From positions 5,391,001 to 5,455,000 of the forward strand of contig NC_018000.1 in assembly GCF_000265205.3 (NCBI RefSeq): a DNA stretch of 64,000 bases, written 5' to 3'. Source of the stretch: Sinorhizobium fredii USDA 257 (GTDB taxonomy: Bacteria; Pseudomonadota; Alphaproteobacteria; Rhizobiales; Rhizobiaceae). Positions 36,221 to 45,479 of this stretch are shown here, one piece after another. The notes beneath the pieces were generated by a model. That model had not been told where the DNA came from and made no database searches. It saw only the letters and a program-made list of their open reading frames with translations. The stretch's first letter is position 1, and every line of letters starts with the position of its first letter. The translations under genes were made by a program, and so were the position numbers.

Positions 36221-37135
36221 ATGAATACCGTCTCCTATGTCACCGTCGACGTCTTCACCGCCGAGCGTTTTGCCGGCAACCAACTAGCCGTCATTCCGGA
36301 CGCACGCGGCCTGAGTGATGAACAGATGCAGGCGATCGCCGCGGAGTTCGGCTATTCGGAAACCACCTTCGTGCTGCCGCCCGACGATCCGGCGAACACC
36401 GCTCGCGTGCGCATTTTCACGCCGACGGCCGAAGTGCCCTTCGCCGGCCACCCGAATGTCGGCACCGCCTTCGTGCTCGGGCGGCAGGAGGAAATCTTCG
36501 GCAGGACAGCGGGCAACAAGCTGCGTTTCGAAGAGAAGGCGGGGCTGGTCGAGGTCACACTTCTGAGCGAGTACGGCATTCTCACCGGAGCACGGATCGT
36601 CGCTCCACAGCCGCTTGCCGTAGGGCCGATCATCGACCCCGTGACGATCGCGTCCTGCGCCTCGCTGCAGGCGCAAGACGTGAGTGAACGCGGCCACCCG
36701 GTGCGCATCTCGGTCGGCCTCGCCTTTGCGGTCGCCGAGCTCAGCGACGTCGATACGCTCTCACGGGCAAGGCCCAATGTCAGTGCCTTCCACGAGGCGA
36801 ACGCCCGTTATCCGCTCGCCGAGGACAGTTTCAGCCTGTATCTTTATGCCCGGACCCCCGAGCGCCCCTGGCAGATCAGGGCGCGCATGTTCGCCCCGCT
36901 CGACAATGTCATAGAGGACCCGGCGACCGGCAGTGCCTCGGCGGCACTCGGCGCCTACCTCGTTTCACTTCTTCCGCAGCCCGACGCCGAAATCGAGATT
37001 GCGATCGAGCAGGGCGTGGAAATGGGCCGCCGCAGCCTCATAACCGTTCGCGTCAGCAAGAAGGACGGCGCGGTCCGCGAGGTCAGCGTCTCCGGCGATT
37101 GCGTGGCGGTGATGCGCGGAGCAATCGAAGTCTGA
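36221..37135 (+). CDS. PhzF-family isomerase/epimerase-like protein
   Basis: Member of the PhzF/DAP-epimerase fold family, 304 aa. Conserved motifs are VDVFTAERFAGNQLAV at the start, GYSETTFVLPP with the likely catalytic Glu at about residue 46, EVPFAGHPNVGTAFVL, and DPATGSASAALGAYL. PhzF proteins isomerise phenazine precursors, but most family members in non-phenazine producers have unknown substrates, as here. ATG at 36221 starts the conserved domain; the longer frame upstream overlaps the fba terminator. Confidence 0.88.
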   Translation: MNTVSYVTVDVFTAERFAGNQLAVIPDARGLSDEQMQAIAAEFGYSETTFVLPPDDPANTARVRIFTPTAEVPFAGHPNVGTAFVLGRQEEIFGRTAGNKLRFEEKAGLVEVTLLSEYGILTGARIVAPQPLAVGPIIDPVTIASCASLQAQDVSERGHPVRISVGLAFAVAELSDVDTLSRARPNVSAFHEANARYPLAEDSFSLYLYARTPERPWQIRARMFAPLDNVIEDPATGSASAALGAYLVSLLPQPDAEIEIAIEQGVEMGRRSLITVRVSKKDGAVREVSVSGDCVAVMRGAIEV

Positions 37136-37182
37136 GCTTACTGCGGGACTTAATGGAACCTGCAGCTTGCGCGAGGCCCGGG

Positions 37183-39075
37183 TCAGCACGTCCCGGGGCT
37201 GCAGTCCGCCATCGTCTGGAGGAGCGCGCGGAAGCGAGGATGATCGCGAATGGCGTTTAGGTCAGAATCCTGCTCGAACCACTGGATATGGTAGCTGGAA
37301 CTCTGCGGCACCACGGTCTCCAGCAAGTCGAGCGCGCGCTCGCTCTCACCAAGCAAGGAATACACGCAGGCAGCATTATACTGTGCGACCACATCGTCCG
37401 GATCGATCGCCAGCGCGCGCGTCACCCATTCCTTGGCGCGCTCCCCTTCGCCCATATGTGCGAGCGCGAGGGCACCCCGGTGAGCGGGGCTCGCATTTTC
37501 CGGATGCCGCTCCAACGCGCTTTTCGCCCGCTCGATTCCGATCCGTGCCCAGCGCTGGCGCTCGGCTTCCATACCGAGCGAGAAATAGCAGCCCATCAAA
37601 TGAATCGGAGAAAAGTAATCATCCGGCCGGATCTCGGCCGCGCGCTTAAAGAACTGCACCGCTTCCTGAAACCGGCCCTGTGCAAACAAGAAGCGACCAT
37701 AATATAAATTCGCCTCATAGAGCGAAGGGCTGAGCGCCAGAGCCTGACGGAATTCGCGCCCAGCCTCTTCCGTTTGGCCGTCGTGAGTCAATGCCAATCC
37801 GCGTGAGGCATGCGCTTCCGCCAGATTCGGATCAAGAGCCAGCGCCTTGGCGCTCATCTCGAAAATGCTCTCGAGCGGAAACTCCTTTTCGTGCCAATCC
37901 CGGATTGCACATTCGCATTCAGCGATCCCTGCATAGGCACGGGCATAGTTCGGATCGAGTTCGACGGCCTTCAGGAACATCCGACGCGCAAGTAGCAGGT
38001 AGGAGCGGGTCCAGGTATGCGAGAACTGCCGGCCACGCAGATAATAGGTATAGGCTTCCACGGAGGTGGTCGGATCGCTCTCGATCGCCTTCTTCTCCTC
38101 CGGCAGCAGTTTGATCTTCAACTGGTCGACGATCGCATGAGTGATCTCGTCCTGGATGGCGAAGATGTCGGTGAGGTCGCGATCGTAACGGTCGGCCCAT
38201 AGATGCCCGCCGGTATGCGCGTCGATGAGCTGGCCGGTGATGCGGACGCGCTCGCCGACCTTGCGCACGCTGCCCTCCAGAATGAACCGCACCCCGAGTT
38301 CGTGGGCGGCCTGCTTCACCTTCACGGCTTTGCCCTTGTAGGTGAACACGGTGTTGCGGGCGACGACATGCAGTCGCGAGATCTTCGACAGATCGGTAAT
38401 GATATCCTCGGTGATGCCGTCGGAGAAATATTCCTGCTCCGGATCGTGGCTCATATTGGTGAACGGCAGAACGCCGATCGACAACTCATAGCCCGACTCG
38501 AGCGAAGGGGTCGCAGTCTCCGGCTCCTGCCGGGCGGCCGCATCGCCGAGCGCGACCGTATAGACGCGGATGTTCGGCGCGATGTTCTTCAGGCTGTATT
38601 CGCCCTTGTCTACGAAGCCGAGGTCCAGTCTCGATCCGACCTGATCGCGCACCGACGAAGATACCGCAATGCCGGAGGGATCGGCGAGCCCCTCCAGCCG
38701 CGCCGCAACGTTGACGCCGTCGCCGAAGATGTCGCCCTCCTCGACGATCACGTCGCCGAGATGGATGCCGATCCTGAGCTCGATGCGCCTGCTCCTCGGC
38801 AGGCCCTCGTTGCGGACGAGCATGCCGCGCTGGATCTCGGCCGCGCAGGCAACCGCATTCACGACGCTCGAGAATTCGATGAGCATGCCGTCGCCGGACA
38901 GTTTGACGATGCGCCCCTTATGCTCGGCGATCTTCGGCTCCAGGCACTCGCGGCGATGCCGTTTCAGCGCGGCCAGCGTACCCGCCTCATCGGTTCCCAT
39001 CAGACGGCTGTAGCCCACGACGTCGGCAGCGAGAATGGCGGTCAGGCGGCGTTCCAAGAGTGCCTCGATTTTCAT
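37183..39075 (-). CDS. Class III adenylate/guanylate cyclase with TPR repeats
   Basis: About 630-aa signalling protein. The N-terminal cyclase domain (about 5-175) has both metal-binding Asp residues (ILAADVVGYSRLM and KLSGDGMLIEF) and the transition-state Asn/Arg in GDGVNVAARLEGLADPSG, so it is probably active. A TolB/FlgO-like segment follows (about 200-330: IGVLPFTNMSHDPEQEYFSDG), then TPR repeats to the end. This architecture is common in Sinorhizobium, which carries many such cyclases. The ATG at 39075 is used; a GTG 15 bases upstream is possible. The gene stands alone. Confidence 0.92.
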   Translation of the reverse strand: MKIEALLERRLTAILAADVVGYSRLMGTDEAGTLAALKRHRRECLEPKIAEHKGRIVKLSGDGMLIEFSSVVNAVACAAEIQRGMLVRNEGLPRSRRIELRIGIHLGDVIVEEGDIFGDGVNVAARLEGLADPSGIAVSSSVRDQVGSRLDLGFVDKGEYSLKNIAPNIRVYTVALGDAAARQEPETATPSLESGYELSIGVLPFTNMSHDPEQEYFSDGITEDIITDLSKISRLHVVARNTVFTYKGKAVKVKQAAHELGVRFILEGSVRKVGERVRITGQLIDAHTGGHLWADRYDRDLTDIFAIQDEITHAIVDQLKIKLLPEEKKAIESDPTTSVEAYTYYLRGRQFSHTWTRSYLLLARRMFLKAVELDPNYARAYAGIAECECAIRDWHEKEFPLESIFEMSAKALALDPNLAEAHASRGLALTHDGQTEEAGREFRQALALSPSLYEANLYYGRFLFAQGRFQEAVQFFKRAAEIRPDDYFSPIHLMGCYFSLGMEAERQRWARIGIERAKSALERHPENASPAHRGALALAHMGEGERAKEWVTRALAIDPDDVVAQYNAACVYSLLGESERALDLLETVVPQSSSYHIQWFEQDSDLNAIRDHPRFRALLQTMADCSPGTC

Positions 39076-39262
39076 CTTGTGGCCGAGCACGGTAATTTAA
39101 CCTTTTCTTGACTGCATGTCGTGCGCAGACTTCGGGCATTTCGGCCGCAAGTGTAGCCCGGCCCCGCAAATTTAGCTGTTTCTAAGGGAACGCCCGGACG
39201 GTCGCGCATTGCGTGCGCATGTGGTATCCGCGGGAGGAGGGATGCTGCGCGGCCGCCTGCCG

Positions 39263-39418
39263 CTACGGCCGGACGAGCACCGTGACCATCATGACGGCGA
39301 TGGCGAAGACGGCGATCTTCCAGAAATCCCGCCGCTGCCTGAGGCCGGGATATCCGAGCGGCTTGATGAGCTGCAAACACATGGCGATCAAGAGGAGAAG
39401 CGTCAGTGCCTTCGACAT
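39263..39418 (-). CDS. Small membrane protein (51 aa)
   Basis: A short gene encoding MSKALTLLLLIAMCLQLIKP, then a Gly/Pro/Arg-rich loop (GYPGLRQRRDFWK) and a second hydrophobic segment (IAVFAIAVMMVTVLVRP). The two predicted helices with a basic loop and the clean start and stop make it a likely real protein; composition is far from random for this GC content. The family is unnamed to me. It sits alone between the cyclase and the MFS gene, on the cyclase strand. Confidence 0.7.
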   Translation of the reverse strand: MSKALTLLLLIAMCLQLIKPLGYPGLRQRRDFWKIAVFAIAVMMVTVLVRP

Positions 39419-39598
39419 TCATTTATTCCGGAGAATTCCGCGGTCATCGTCGCGACGTCATACGGCCGTCACTTTTCGTCGCATAGAGGGCTATTGTTTT
39501 CGCCGCCGATTTGCAATGACCGGCGGTAGCGATTCCGGTTGGCACGGCGCCACGCGCCGTCACAACTTGCCGGCCGCAGAACGATTTTCGGATGGACG

Positions 39599-40900
39599 AT
39601 GAGAAACAATCTGCTTCCCGTTACCGCACTGTTGCTCGGCACGCTGTTCCTCTTCCTTGGAAACGGTCTGCAAGGTCTTCTCCTGCCGGTGCGCGGCACA
39701 TCGGAAGGCTATCCGACAACCATTCTCGGCCTGATCGGCACGTCCTGGGCCGCCGGCTTCGTGCTGGGCTGCTTTTTCGCGCCTAATGTCGTCAAGCGCA
39801 TTGGGCATGTGCGGGCTTTCAGTGTCTTCACGGCCCTGATCGCGATCGTTTCTCTTTTGACGGGCTTAATGATCGACCCCATCTGGTGGCTTGTCTTGCG
39901 CGCACTGACGGGATTCTCGACGGCCGGCACGTCGATGATCATCGAAAGCTGGCTGAACGAACGCGCCACCAATGAAAGCCGGGGGGTGATCTTCTCCCTC
40001 TATATCGCCATCACCCTCTTCGGTGTCGTCGGCGGGCAGATGATGATCCCCTTCGGCGAGACGACCACCACCTTCTTCTTCATGGTCTGCGGCATCCTTT
40101 ATTGCGTCGCGATGCTGCCGACGCTGCTGTCCAAGGCCGCCTCGCCGACGCCGCTGAAACAGGTGCGGCTCGACCTTCGCGGCCTTTATCGCAATTCGCC
40201 GGTTTCCTTTCTCGGCATCCTGCTGATCGGCATCGCCAACGGCGCCTTCGGCACCCTCGGCGCCGTCTTCGGCCGCCAAGCGGGGCTTTCCGACAGCGCC
40301 GTCGCGGCAATGATGAGCGTCGCGATCTTCTCCGGGGCGGTCATGCAACTGCCGGCCGGTCGAGTTTCCGACCGGGTCGATCGCCGCTACGTGCTCGCCG
40401 TGCTTGCCGGCGTCGGTGCCCTGGCCGGTCTCCTCCTCTTCCTCGTCGAGCCAGGCCAGGTGTGGATCGTACTTACGCTGATCGCCATCTACGGCGCCGC
40501 CGCCAACGCGCTCTATCCGATCGCCGTTTCCCACGCCAACGACTTCGCCATGCCCGAGGATTTCGTCAAGGTCTCGGGCGGCCTCCTGCTGCTCTATGGC
40601 ATCGGCACAATCATCGGCCCGACGATCGGCGGACCAGTTATGACCGCGACAGGCCCCTATGGCCTCTTCATGATCACGGCCTGTGCGCATATGCTGATTA
40701 CCGCCTATGCGATCGTCCGCAGCCGCCGGCGCGCACCGGTGCCAGTCGCCGAACGCGAGACCTTCTCGCCGGTCAATGCCGGGGCGCCGACGACGCCGGA
40801 AAGCCTGCAGCTTTCCCCGCGTGCCGCACCGTTTGAGGAGGCACGAGGAGACATCGTCGACGATCCCGAAAAGGAGGAAAAAGCCAATGAGCCTGTTTGA
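39599..40900 (+). CDS. Major facilitator superfamily transporter
   Basis: 433-aa inner-membrane carrier with about 12 hydrophobic segments. The segment GTSWAAGFVLGCFFAPNVVKRIG is MFS-like, and LPAGRVSDRVDRRYVLAVLAG is a clear loop motif between helices. It resembles YcaD-type carriers; substrate unknown. The C-terminal 50 residues are hydrophilic and Glu-rich. ATG 39599 starts the first helix. Its 3' end overlaps the DUF1192 gene. Confidence 0.9.
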   Translation: MRNNLLPVTALLLGTLFLFLGNGLQGLLLPVRGTSEGYPTTILGLIGTSWAAGFVLGCFFAPNVVKRIGHVRAFSVFTALIAIVSLLTGLMIDPIWWLVLRALTGFSTAGTSMIIESWLNERATNESRGVIFSLYIAITLFGVVGGQMMIPFGETTTTFFFMVCGILYCVAMLPTLLSKAASPTPLKQVRLDLRGLYRNSPVSFLGILLIGIANGAFGTLGAVFGRQAGLSDSAVAAMMSVAIFSGAVMQLPAGRVSDRVDRRYVLAVLAGVGALAGLLLFLVEPGQVWIVLTLIAIYGAAANALYPIAVSHANDFAMPEDFVKVSGGLLLLYGIGTIIGPTIGGPVMTATGPYGLFMITACAHMLITAYAIVRSRRRAPVPVAERETFSPVNAGAPTTPESLQLSPRAAPFEEARGDIVDDPEKEEKANEPV

Positions 40901-41075
40901 CGACGATCAGCCGAAGAAGAAGACCGCGCATGACATCGGAAGCGACCTCTCGCTGCTCTCCGCCGACGAGCTCACCGCGCGCATTGCGCTGTTGACGGAA
41001 GAAATCGCCCGACTGGAGGCGGAACGCGCCCGGAAATCCGCGAGCCGTTCGGCCGCCGAAGGGCTCTTCCGCTGA
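40887..41075 (+). CDS. DUF1192 family small protein
   Basis: 62-aa charged protein (MSLFDDDQPKKKTAHDIGSD, then a coiled coil ELTARIALLTEEIARLEAER). It matches the alphaproteobacterial DUF1192 family of unknown function. It begins 14 bases inside the 3' end of the MFS gene, with AAGGAGG upstream of the ATG, so it is translationally coupled to that carrier. Confidence 0.85.
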   Translation: MSLFDDDQPKKKTAHDIGSDLSLLSADELTARIALLTEEIARLEAERARKSASRSAAEGLFR

Positions 41076-41129
41076 CAGGAAGGCGCGCTGCGCGTCCGCG
41101 GAAGGACGCCACTTAACGGGATATTAGGC

Positions 41130-41250
41130 ATTTTCTGCAATTCTCCGGGCATCCGGTCTTCCGGACTCAGACATTTTCACCAACTGGCGAATGGGTCTGA
41201 TTTTTCTCCCTGTTTTACCTTGAGAGCCGCCCCCGCGCGGCTCTTTTTTT
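41130..41250 (+). ncRNA. Candidate small RNA or leader upstream of rcdA
   Basis: The gap between the DUF1192 gene and rcdA (349 bases) ends its first half in a strong terminator. Upstream of that lie a TCCGG/CCGGA hairpin (about 41154-41167), a single-stranded U-rich stretch and a weak promoter-like pair (TTAACG about 41115, TGCAAT about 41138). Together this looks like a roughly 100-nt trans-acting sRNA gene. It could instead be the 3' end of the MFS-DUF1192 transcript. Confidence 0.4.
41223..41250 (+). terminator. Strong Rho-independent terminator
   Basis: Stem AGAGCCGC / GCGGCTCT with a 6-base loop and seven T residues (41244-41250). It ends either the DUF1192 transcript or a small RNA. 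Confidence 0.9.
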
Positions 41251-41424
41251 GTTTCGCGACAGCTAAATTCAAAGAATTGTGGAGATTAACCCTTTCTTAA
41301 GAATACCCTTGCGCGGAATGCGGTATCAGATCATTCTTCGAGCATAGAGGGGCCTCAAGGAAACTTTTCCCAAAGCCACTTCGTTACCTGACCGTGATGC
41401 GTTTTGAACCAGGGAAAGCAGGCC

Positions 41425-41943
41425 ATGTCCGAGAGAGGATTGAATACCGTCAGTTTCGCAGGACACGCTGCGTCCTCGGCGCAGTTCAAGGCGCTCTATG
41501 CCGAAGGGATGGGCCTTGTGGAGGAGACGGCGAGCTATCTCGACGGGCCCGGCCGGGCCGCCTCCAAGATACTGCCGCGCATGGCCTCCGTGCTTTATGC
41601 AGCCGAGTCGATGCGGTTGACGACGCGGCTGATGCAGATGGCCTCATGGCTTCTCCTGCAGCGCGCCGTCAACAACGGCGAAATGAGCCGCGAGCAGGTC
41701 ATGTCGGAAAAGAGCAAGGTTCGCCTCGACAGCTTCAATGTCGACCGAAGCGCGCCCGGCTGGAACGATCTGCCGGACAGCTTCCGCGATCTGATCGATC
41801 GCTCGCTCCGCCTGCAGAACCGCGTCGCCCTCCTCGACCGCGAGATCTACCGGCCGCAGGAAGCGACGGCCTTCGTTCCGGACAACCAGAACGGCGTCAA
41901 GGCGCAGATCAAGCTGCTGCAGACCGCCTTCGGCACCAACTGA
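41425..41943 (+). CDS. rcdA: RcdA-family protein (DUF1465)
   Basis: 172-aa protein of the DUF1465 family whose founding member, Caulobacter RcdA, is an adaptor for ClpXP degradation of the cell-cycle regulator CtrA. Family phrases visible include FKALYAEGMGLVEETASYL, the helical ESMRLTTRLMQMASWLLLQ and the MSEKSKVRL-to-SLRLQNRVALLDREIY region. ATG 41425 is used; a TTG seven codons upstream is less likely. Single gene with terminators on both sides. Confidence 0.85.
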   Translation: MSERGLNTVSFAGHAASSAQFKALYAEGMGLVEETASYLDGPGRAASKILPRMASVLYAAESMRLTTRLMQMASWLLLQRAVNNGEMSREQVMSEKSKVRLDSFNVDRSAPGWNDLPDSFRDLIDRSLRLQNRVALLDREIYRPQEATAFVPDNQNGVKAQIKLLQTAFGTN

Positions 41944-41970
41944 CCCGACAGCAATCACGGTAACGTTCGA

Positions 41971-41999
41971 AGCCCGGCCTTGCGCCGGGCTCTTCGTTT
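41971..41999 (+). terminator. Terminator of rcdA
   Basis: AGCCCGGC / GCCGGGCT stem, 5-base loop, followed by CTTCGTTTC; 27 bases after the stop. Confidence 0.75.
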
Positions 42000-42025
42000 C
42001 GGCCAATTGAAAAAGCCTTTGGCAA

Positions 42026-42052
42026 ATAAAAAAGCCCGGCAATGCCGGGCTT
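42026..42052 (-). terminator. Terminator of rpmE
   Basis: Perfect AAGCCCGGC / GCCGGGCTT stem with a 3-base loop (42032-42052); on the minus strand it is followed by T-rich DNA. It lies 24 bases after the rpmE stop. Confidence 0.88.
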
Positions 42053-42075
42053 CAAAAACGCCATAGGGCGAGCGA

Positions 42076-42297
42076 TTAGAGGCCGAGGCCCTCGAACCGC
42101 TTCTTGAACTTAGAAACGCGGCCGCCGCGGTCGACGAGCTGCTGATTGCCGCCGGTCCAGGCCGGATGCGACTTCGAGTCGATTTCAAGGTGCATGGTTG
42201 CGCCTTCCGAACCCCAGGTCGAGCGGGTTTCGTATTCGGTGCCGTCGGTCATGACCACCTTGATCGTGTGGTATTCGGGATGGATTCCTGCCTTCAT
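42076..42297 (-). CDS. rpmE: 50S ribosomal protein L31
   Basis: Large-subunit ribosomal protein, 73 aa. [20 protein letters not shown] and [20 protein letters not shown] are the L31 signature. The usual zinc-binding Cys motif is absent (no Cys at all), so this is the zinc-independent form typical of many Rhizobiales. ATG 42297 starts the conserved domain; the upstream open frame lies in the leader. Confidence 0.96.
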   Translation of the reverse strand: MKAGIHPEYHTIKVVMTDGTEYETRSTWGSEGATMHLEIDSKSHPAWTGGNQQLVDRGGRVSKFKKRFEGLGL

Positions 42298-42414
42298 AAC
42301 AATCTTCCTAGAGTTCCAGGGTCCAATTGTCGCAAGGCATTGCGACTTTGGGACCGAACACGTAAATGAAGCCGCGGACCGCTCTTGGCCACGGCTTCTC
42401 AATTCGATGCCGTG

Positions 42415-42443
42415 CCTATACATGAAGGTCTGCGGGATAACAA
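42415..42443 (-). promoter_or_regulatory. Predicted promoter of rpmE
   Basis: On the minus strand TTGTTA (42443-42438), 17-base spacer, TATAGG (42420-42415). The leader of about 110 bases contains a GTCGCAA/TTGCGAC hairpin (42329-42346), possibly an autoregulatory site. Confidence 0.5.
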
Positions 42444-42505
42444 GTGCCGCGCGGAAGACTTATGGCCCCTCCTGGCCCCTCCGTGACAGGCCGATCGGGG
42501 GTTAC

Positions 42506-44308
42506 GTGCCAAGACAAGGGAACCAAGCGCCAGAGCGCAAGTCCGTCCAGCCGCTTGCAGCCGTGCTACCCTATGTCAGGCGATACCGTCGCTTTGCGAT
42601 CGGCGCCGCCATCTCGCTGACGATCGCCGCGGTGACCACTCTGACGCTGCCGCTGGCGGTCCGCCGGATGATCGACTACGGCTTTTCCAACTCCGACTCC
42701 GCCTTCATCAACACCTACTTCTCGATGCTGATGGTGCTGGCCATCGTCCTCGCGCTGGCCAGCGCCGCCCGCTACTATTTCGTCATCTCGCTCGGCGAAC
42801 GCATCGTTGCCGATCTCAGGCGCGATGTCTTCGCCCGGGTAACGGGGCTTTCCGCCGCCTTCTTCGACGTCAACCAGTCCGGCGAGATCGTTTCGCGGCT
42901 GACCGCCGACACGACGCAGATCAAGTCGGCGGTCGGCGCCACGGCGTCGGTCGCGCTGCGCAACCTGATCCTCTGTCTCGGGGCCATCGGCATGATGATC
43001 TATACCAGCCCGAAACTGTCGAGCCTGGTTATCGCCGCCATTCCGCTTATCGTCTTCCCGCTCGTCGGTTTCGGCCGCTCAGTCCGCCGCCGCTCCCGCC
43101 AGGCGCAGGATACGCTCGCCGCCGCCTCCGCCTTCGCCGGCGAGGCGATCGGCGCCACCCGCACGGTGCAGGCCTTCAATGGTGAAGAGAGCGCCAACCG
43201 CCGTTTCGGCGCCGCGGTGGAGGAGGCCTACGGTGCCGCCCGTGCCGCGATCCGCGCGCGCTCGGCGCTGACCGCCTTTGCCATCACCATGGTGTTCGGC
43301 AGCGTCGTCGCCGTGCTGTGGTTCGGCGCCCGCGACGTGCTCAACGGAACGCTTTCCGCCGGCACGCTCAGCCAGTTCCTGCTCTATTCGGTCTTTGCCG
43401 CCGGCAGTCTCGGAGCGCTCTCGGAGGTCTGGGGCGAACTTTCGCAGGCGGCAGGCGCCGCCGAGCGCCTGAACGAGCTCCTTTCGGAGGTGCCGCAGAT
43501 TCGCGCGCCCGAGCATCCTGCCGCCATGCCCGTGCCGGCCAGAGGGGCGATCGCGTTCGATGATGTGCATTTCGCCTATCCGGCGCGACCCGACTACAAG
43601 AGCCTCAAGGGCCTGAGCCTAGCGGTGGAGCCGGGCGAGACCGTAGCCATCGTCGGCCCTTCCGGCGCCGGCAAAAGCACCGTATTCTCGATGCTGCTGC
43701 GCTATTACGACCCGAACATGGGGACCGTGCGGATCGACGGCATGGACATCCGCAGCGTCGAGCCGAAGGACCTGCGCGACCGGATCGCCATCGTCCCGCA
43801 GGACGTGACGATCTTCGCCGCCTCGGTGCATGACAACATCGCCTTCAGCGCGCCGGAGGCGAGCCGCGAGGCGGTGCAGGCGGCGGCGATTGCGGCGCAG
43901 GCCGACGAATTCATCGCAAAGCTCGACCGCGGCTACGACACGCTGGTCGGCGAGCGCGGCGTGACGCTTTCCGGCGGCCAGCGCCAGCGCGTCGCGATTG
44001 CCCGCGCAATCCTCAGGGACGCTCCGATCCTGCTGCTCGACGAGGCGACGTCGGCCCTCGACGCTGAGAGCGAAACGTTGGTGCAGAAGGCACTCGACGG
44101 GCTGATGCGCGAGCGCACCACGCTCGTCATCGCGCATCGGCTGGCGACGGTGCTGAAGGCGAACCGCATTCTCGTCATGGATCATGGCCGCATCGTCGAG
44201 GAAGGCACCCATGCATCGCTGATCCGCCAGGGCGGGCTCTATGCCAAGCTGGCGCGGCTACAGTTCGATCATGGGGCGGAAGGATTGTTCGTCGCATCCC
44301 AGGTCTGA
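42506..44308 (+). CDS. ABC exporter, fused permease-ATPase
   Basis: Half-size ABC exporter of about 600 aa acting as a dimer in the inner membrane. Six transmembrane helices (about 20-315, start AVLPYVRRYRRFAIGAAIS) precede the ATPase domain with Walker A GPSGAGKST (about 389), signature LSGGQRQRVAIARA, Walker B ILLLDEATSALD and switch IAHRLAT. It belongs to the MsbA/LmrA/BmrA-like group; the substrate is unknown. GTG 42506 is chosen because GGGGG lies upstream and the length fits; an ATG at 42422 would add 28 residues. Confidence 0.93.
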   Translation: MPRQGNQAPERKSVQPLAAVLPYVRRYRRFAIGAAISLTIAAVTTLTLPLAVRRMIDYGFSNSDSAFINTYFSMLMVLAIVLALASAARYYFVISLGERIVADLRRDVFARVTGLSAAFFDVNQSGEIVSRLTADTTQIKSAVGATASVALRNLILCLGAIGMMIYTSPKLSSLVIAAIPLIVFPLVGFGRSVRRRSRQAQDTLAAASAFAGEAIGATRTVQAFNGEESANRRFGAAVEEAYGAARAAIRARSALTAFAITMVFGSVVAVLWFGARDVLNGTLSAGTLSQFLLYSVFAAGSLGALSEVWGELSQAAGAAERLNELLSEVPQIRAPEHPAAMPVPARGAIAFDDVHFAYPARPDYKSLKGLSLAVEPGETVAIVGPSGAGKSTVFSMLLRYYDPNMGTVRIDGMDIRSVEPKDLRDRIAIVPQDVTIFAASVHDNIAFSAPEASREAVQAAAIAAQADEFIAKLDRGYDTLVGERGVTLSGGQRQRVAIARAILRDAPILLLDEATSALDAESETLVQKALDGLMRERTTLVIAHRLATVLKANRILVMDHGRIVEEGTHASLIRQGGLYAKLARLQFDHGAEGLFVASQV

Positions 44309-44444
44309 GGCCGGTGCGTTAACCATTCGCCCGTCGGATGTGATTGTTTCTCGATCCGCCATTGCCCACGGCAAGCATGGCCCTATTGTAAGGGGGCCGG
44401 CTTTTGCCGATAGCGCCTTCGACGAGATTGGGAGGATATTCCGT

Positions 44445-45437
44445 ATGCCATTTCTAAGCATGACCCGCCGCGCAGCCCTCGCCTTCGGGATCGCCACACT
44501 TTCCGCCATGACGCTCGGCGACCCGGTGCAGGCGCAGAACTTTCCGGACCGGACGATAACGCTCGTGGTCCCCTTCGCCGCCGGCGGTTCGACGGACGTC
44601 GTGGCGCGGATTATCGCCCAGAAGATGTCCGAAGATCTCGGCCAGCAGGTCATCGTTCAGAACGTCGCGGGCGCCGGCGGCAACCTCGGAGCGGCGAACG
44701 TTGCGCGCGCCGACCCGGACGGCTACACGATCCTGATGGCGACCGTCGCGACGCATGCGTTGAATCCGCTGATCCTCAAGACGAAGCCCTACGATCCCGA
44801 AAAGGATTTCGCACCCATCTCGCTGCTGGTCATCGTTCCGAACGTGCTGGTCGTCAATCCGGAGCTGCCGGCCAAGTCGGTGCAGGACTTGCTGGCGCTC
44901 CTCAAGGCGTCGCCCGATCAATACAGCTATGCGTCCTCCGGCAATGGCACGCCGCTGCATCTTTCCGGCGAGCTCTTCAAGAAGATGGCCGGCGTCGAGA
45001 TGCAGCATATTCCCTACAAGGGATCCGGCCCGGCGCTGAACGACGTCATCGGCAATCAGGTGCCGATCATGTTCGACAACCTGCCTTCATCGTCGAGCCA
45101 CATCAAGGCCGGGACGCTCAGGGCCCTCGCCGTCACGACGGCCGAACGCGCACCCTCCTTCCCGGACGTGCCGACCATCGCCGAGTCCGGCATTCCCGGC
45201 TACGAGACGTATACCTGGAACGCGCTCTTCGCCCCGGCCAATACGCCGCAGCCGGTGGTCGCGCGCCTGAACGAGTCGGCCAAGAAGGCGCTCGCCGATC
45301 CGGCGGTCCAAAAGCGCATGGAGGAGTTCAGCGCCAAGATCGTCGGTTCGACGCCCGAAGAACTCGCTGCCCATGTGAAAGCGGAATTGGCAAAATGGAC
45401 GCCCGTCGTGCGCGACGCGAACGTCCAGATGGATTGA
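44445..45437 (+). CDS. TctC/Bug-family periplasmic solute receptor
   Basis: Extracytoplasmic solute-binding protein of the tripartite tricarboxylate transporter family, 330 aa. A signal peptide (TRRAALAFGIATLSAMTL, ending VQAQ) precedes FPDRTITLVVPFAAGGSTDVVAR, QQVIVQNVAGAGGNLGAANVA and GYTILMATVATHALNP, all typical of Bug receptors. ATG 44445 follows GGGAGG. No TctA or TctB permease gene is nearby, so it is an orphan receptor. Confidence 0.93.
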   Translation: MPFLSMTRRAALAFGIATLSAMTLGDPVQAQNFPDRTITLVVPFAAGGSTDVVARIIAQKMSEDLGQQVIVQNVAGAGGNLGAANVARADPDGYTILMATVATHALNPLILKTKPYDPEKDFAPISLLVIVPNVLVVNPELPAKSVQDLLALLKASPDQYSYASSGNGTPLHLSGELFKKMAGVEMQHIPYKGSGPALNDVIGNQVPIMFDNLPSSSSHIKAGTLRALAVTTAERAPSFPDVPTIAESGIPGYETYTWNALFAPANTPQPVVARLNESAKKALADPAVQKRMEEFSAKIVGSTPEELAAHVKAELAKWTPVVRDANVQMD

Positions 45438-45448
45438 CCGCACATGAC

Positions 45449-45478
45449 CTAGCCGGGTTGCTCCCGCAACCCGGCTAG
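45449..45478. terminator. Perfect palindrome between convergent genes
   Basis: CTAGCCGGGTTGC and GCAACCCGGCTAG, 13-base arms with a 4-base loop, exactly between the receptor stop and the stop of the facing dehydrogenase gene. Likely bidirectional terminator, though T-runs are poor. Confidence 0.65.
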
Positions 45479-45479
45479 T

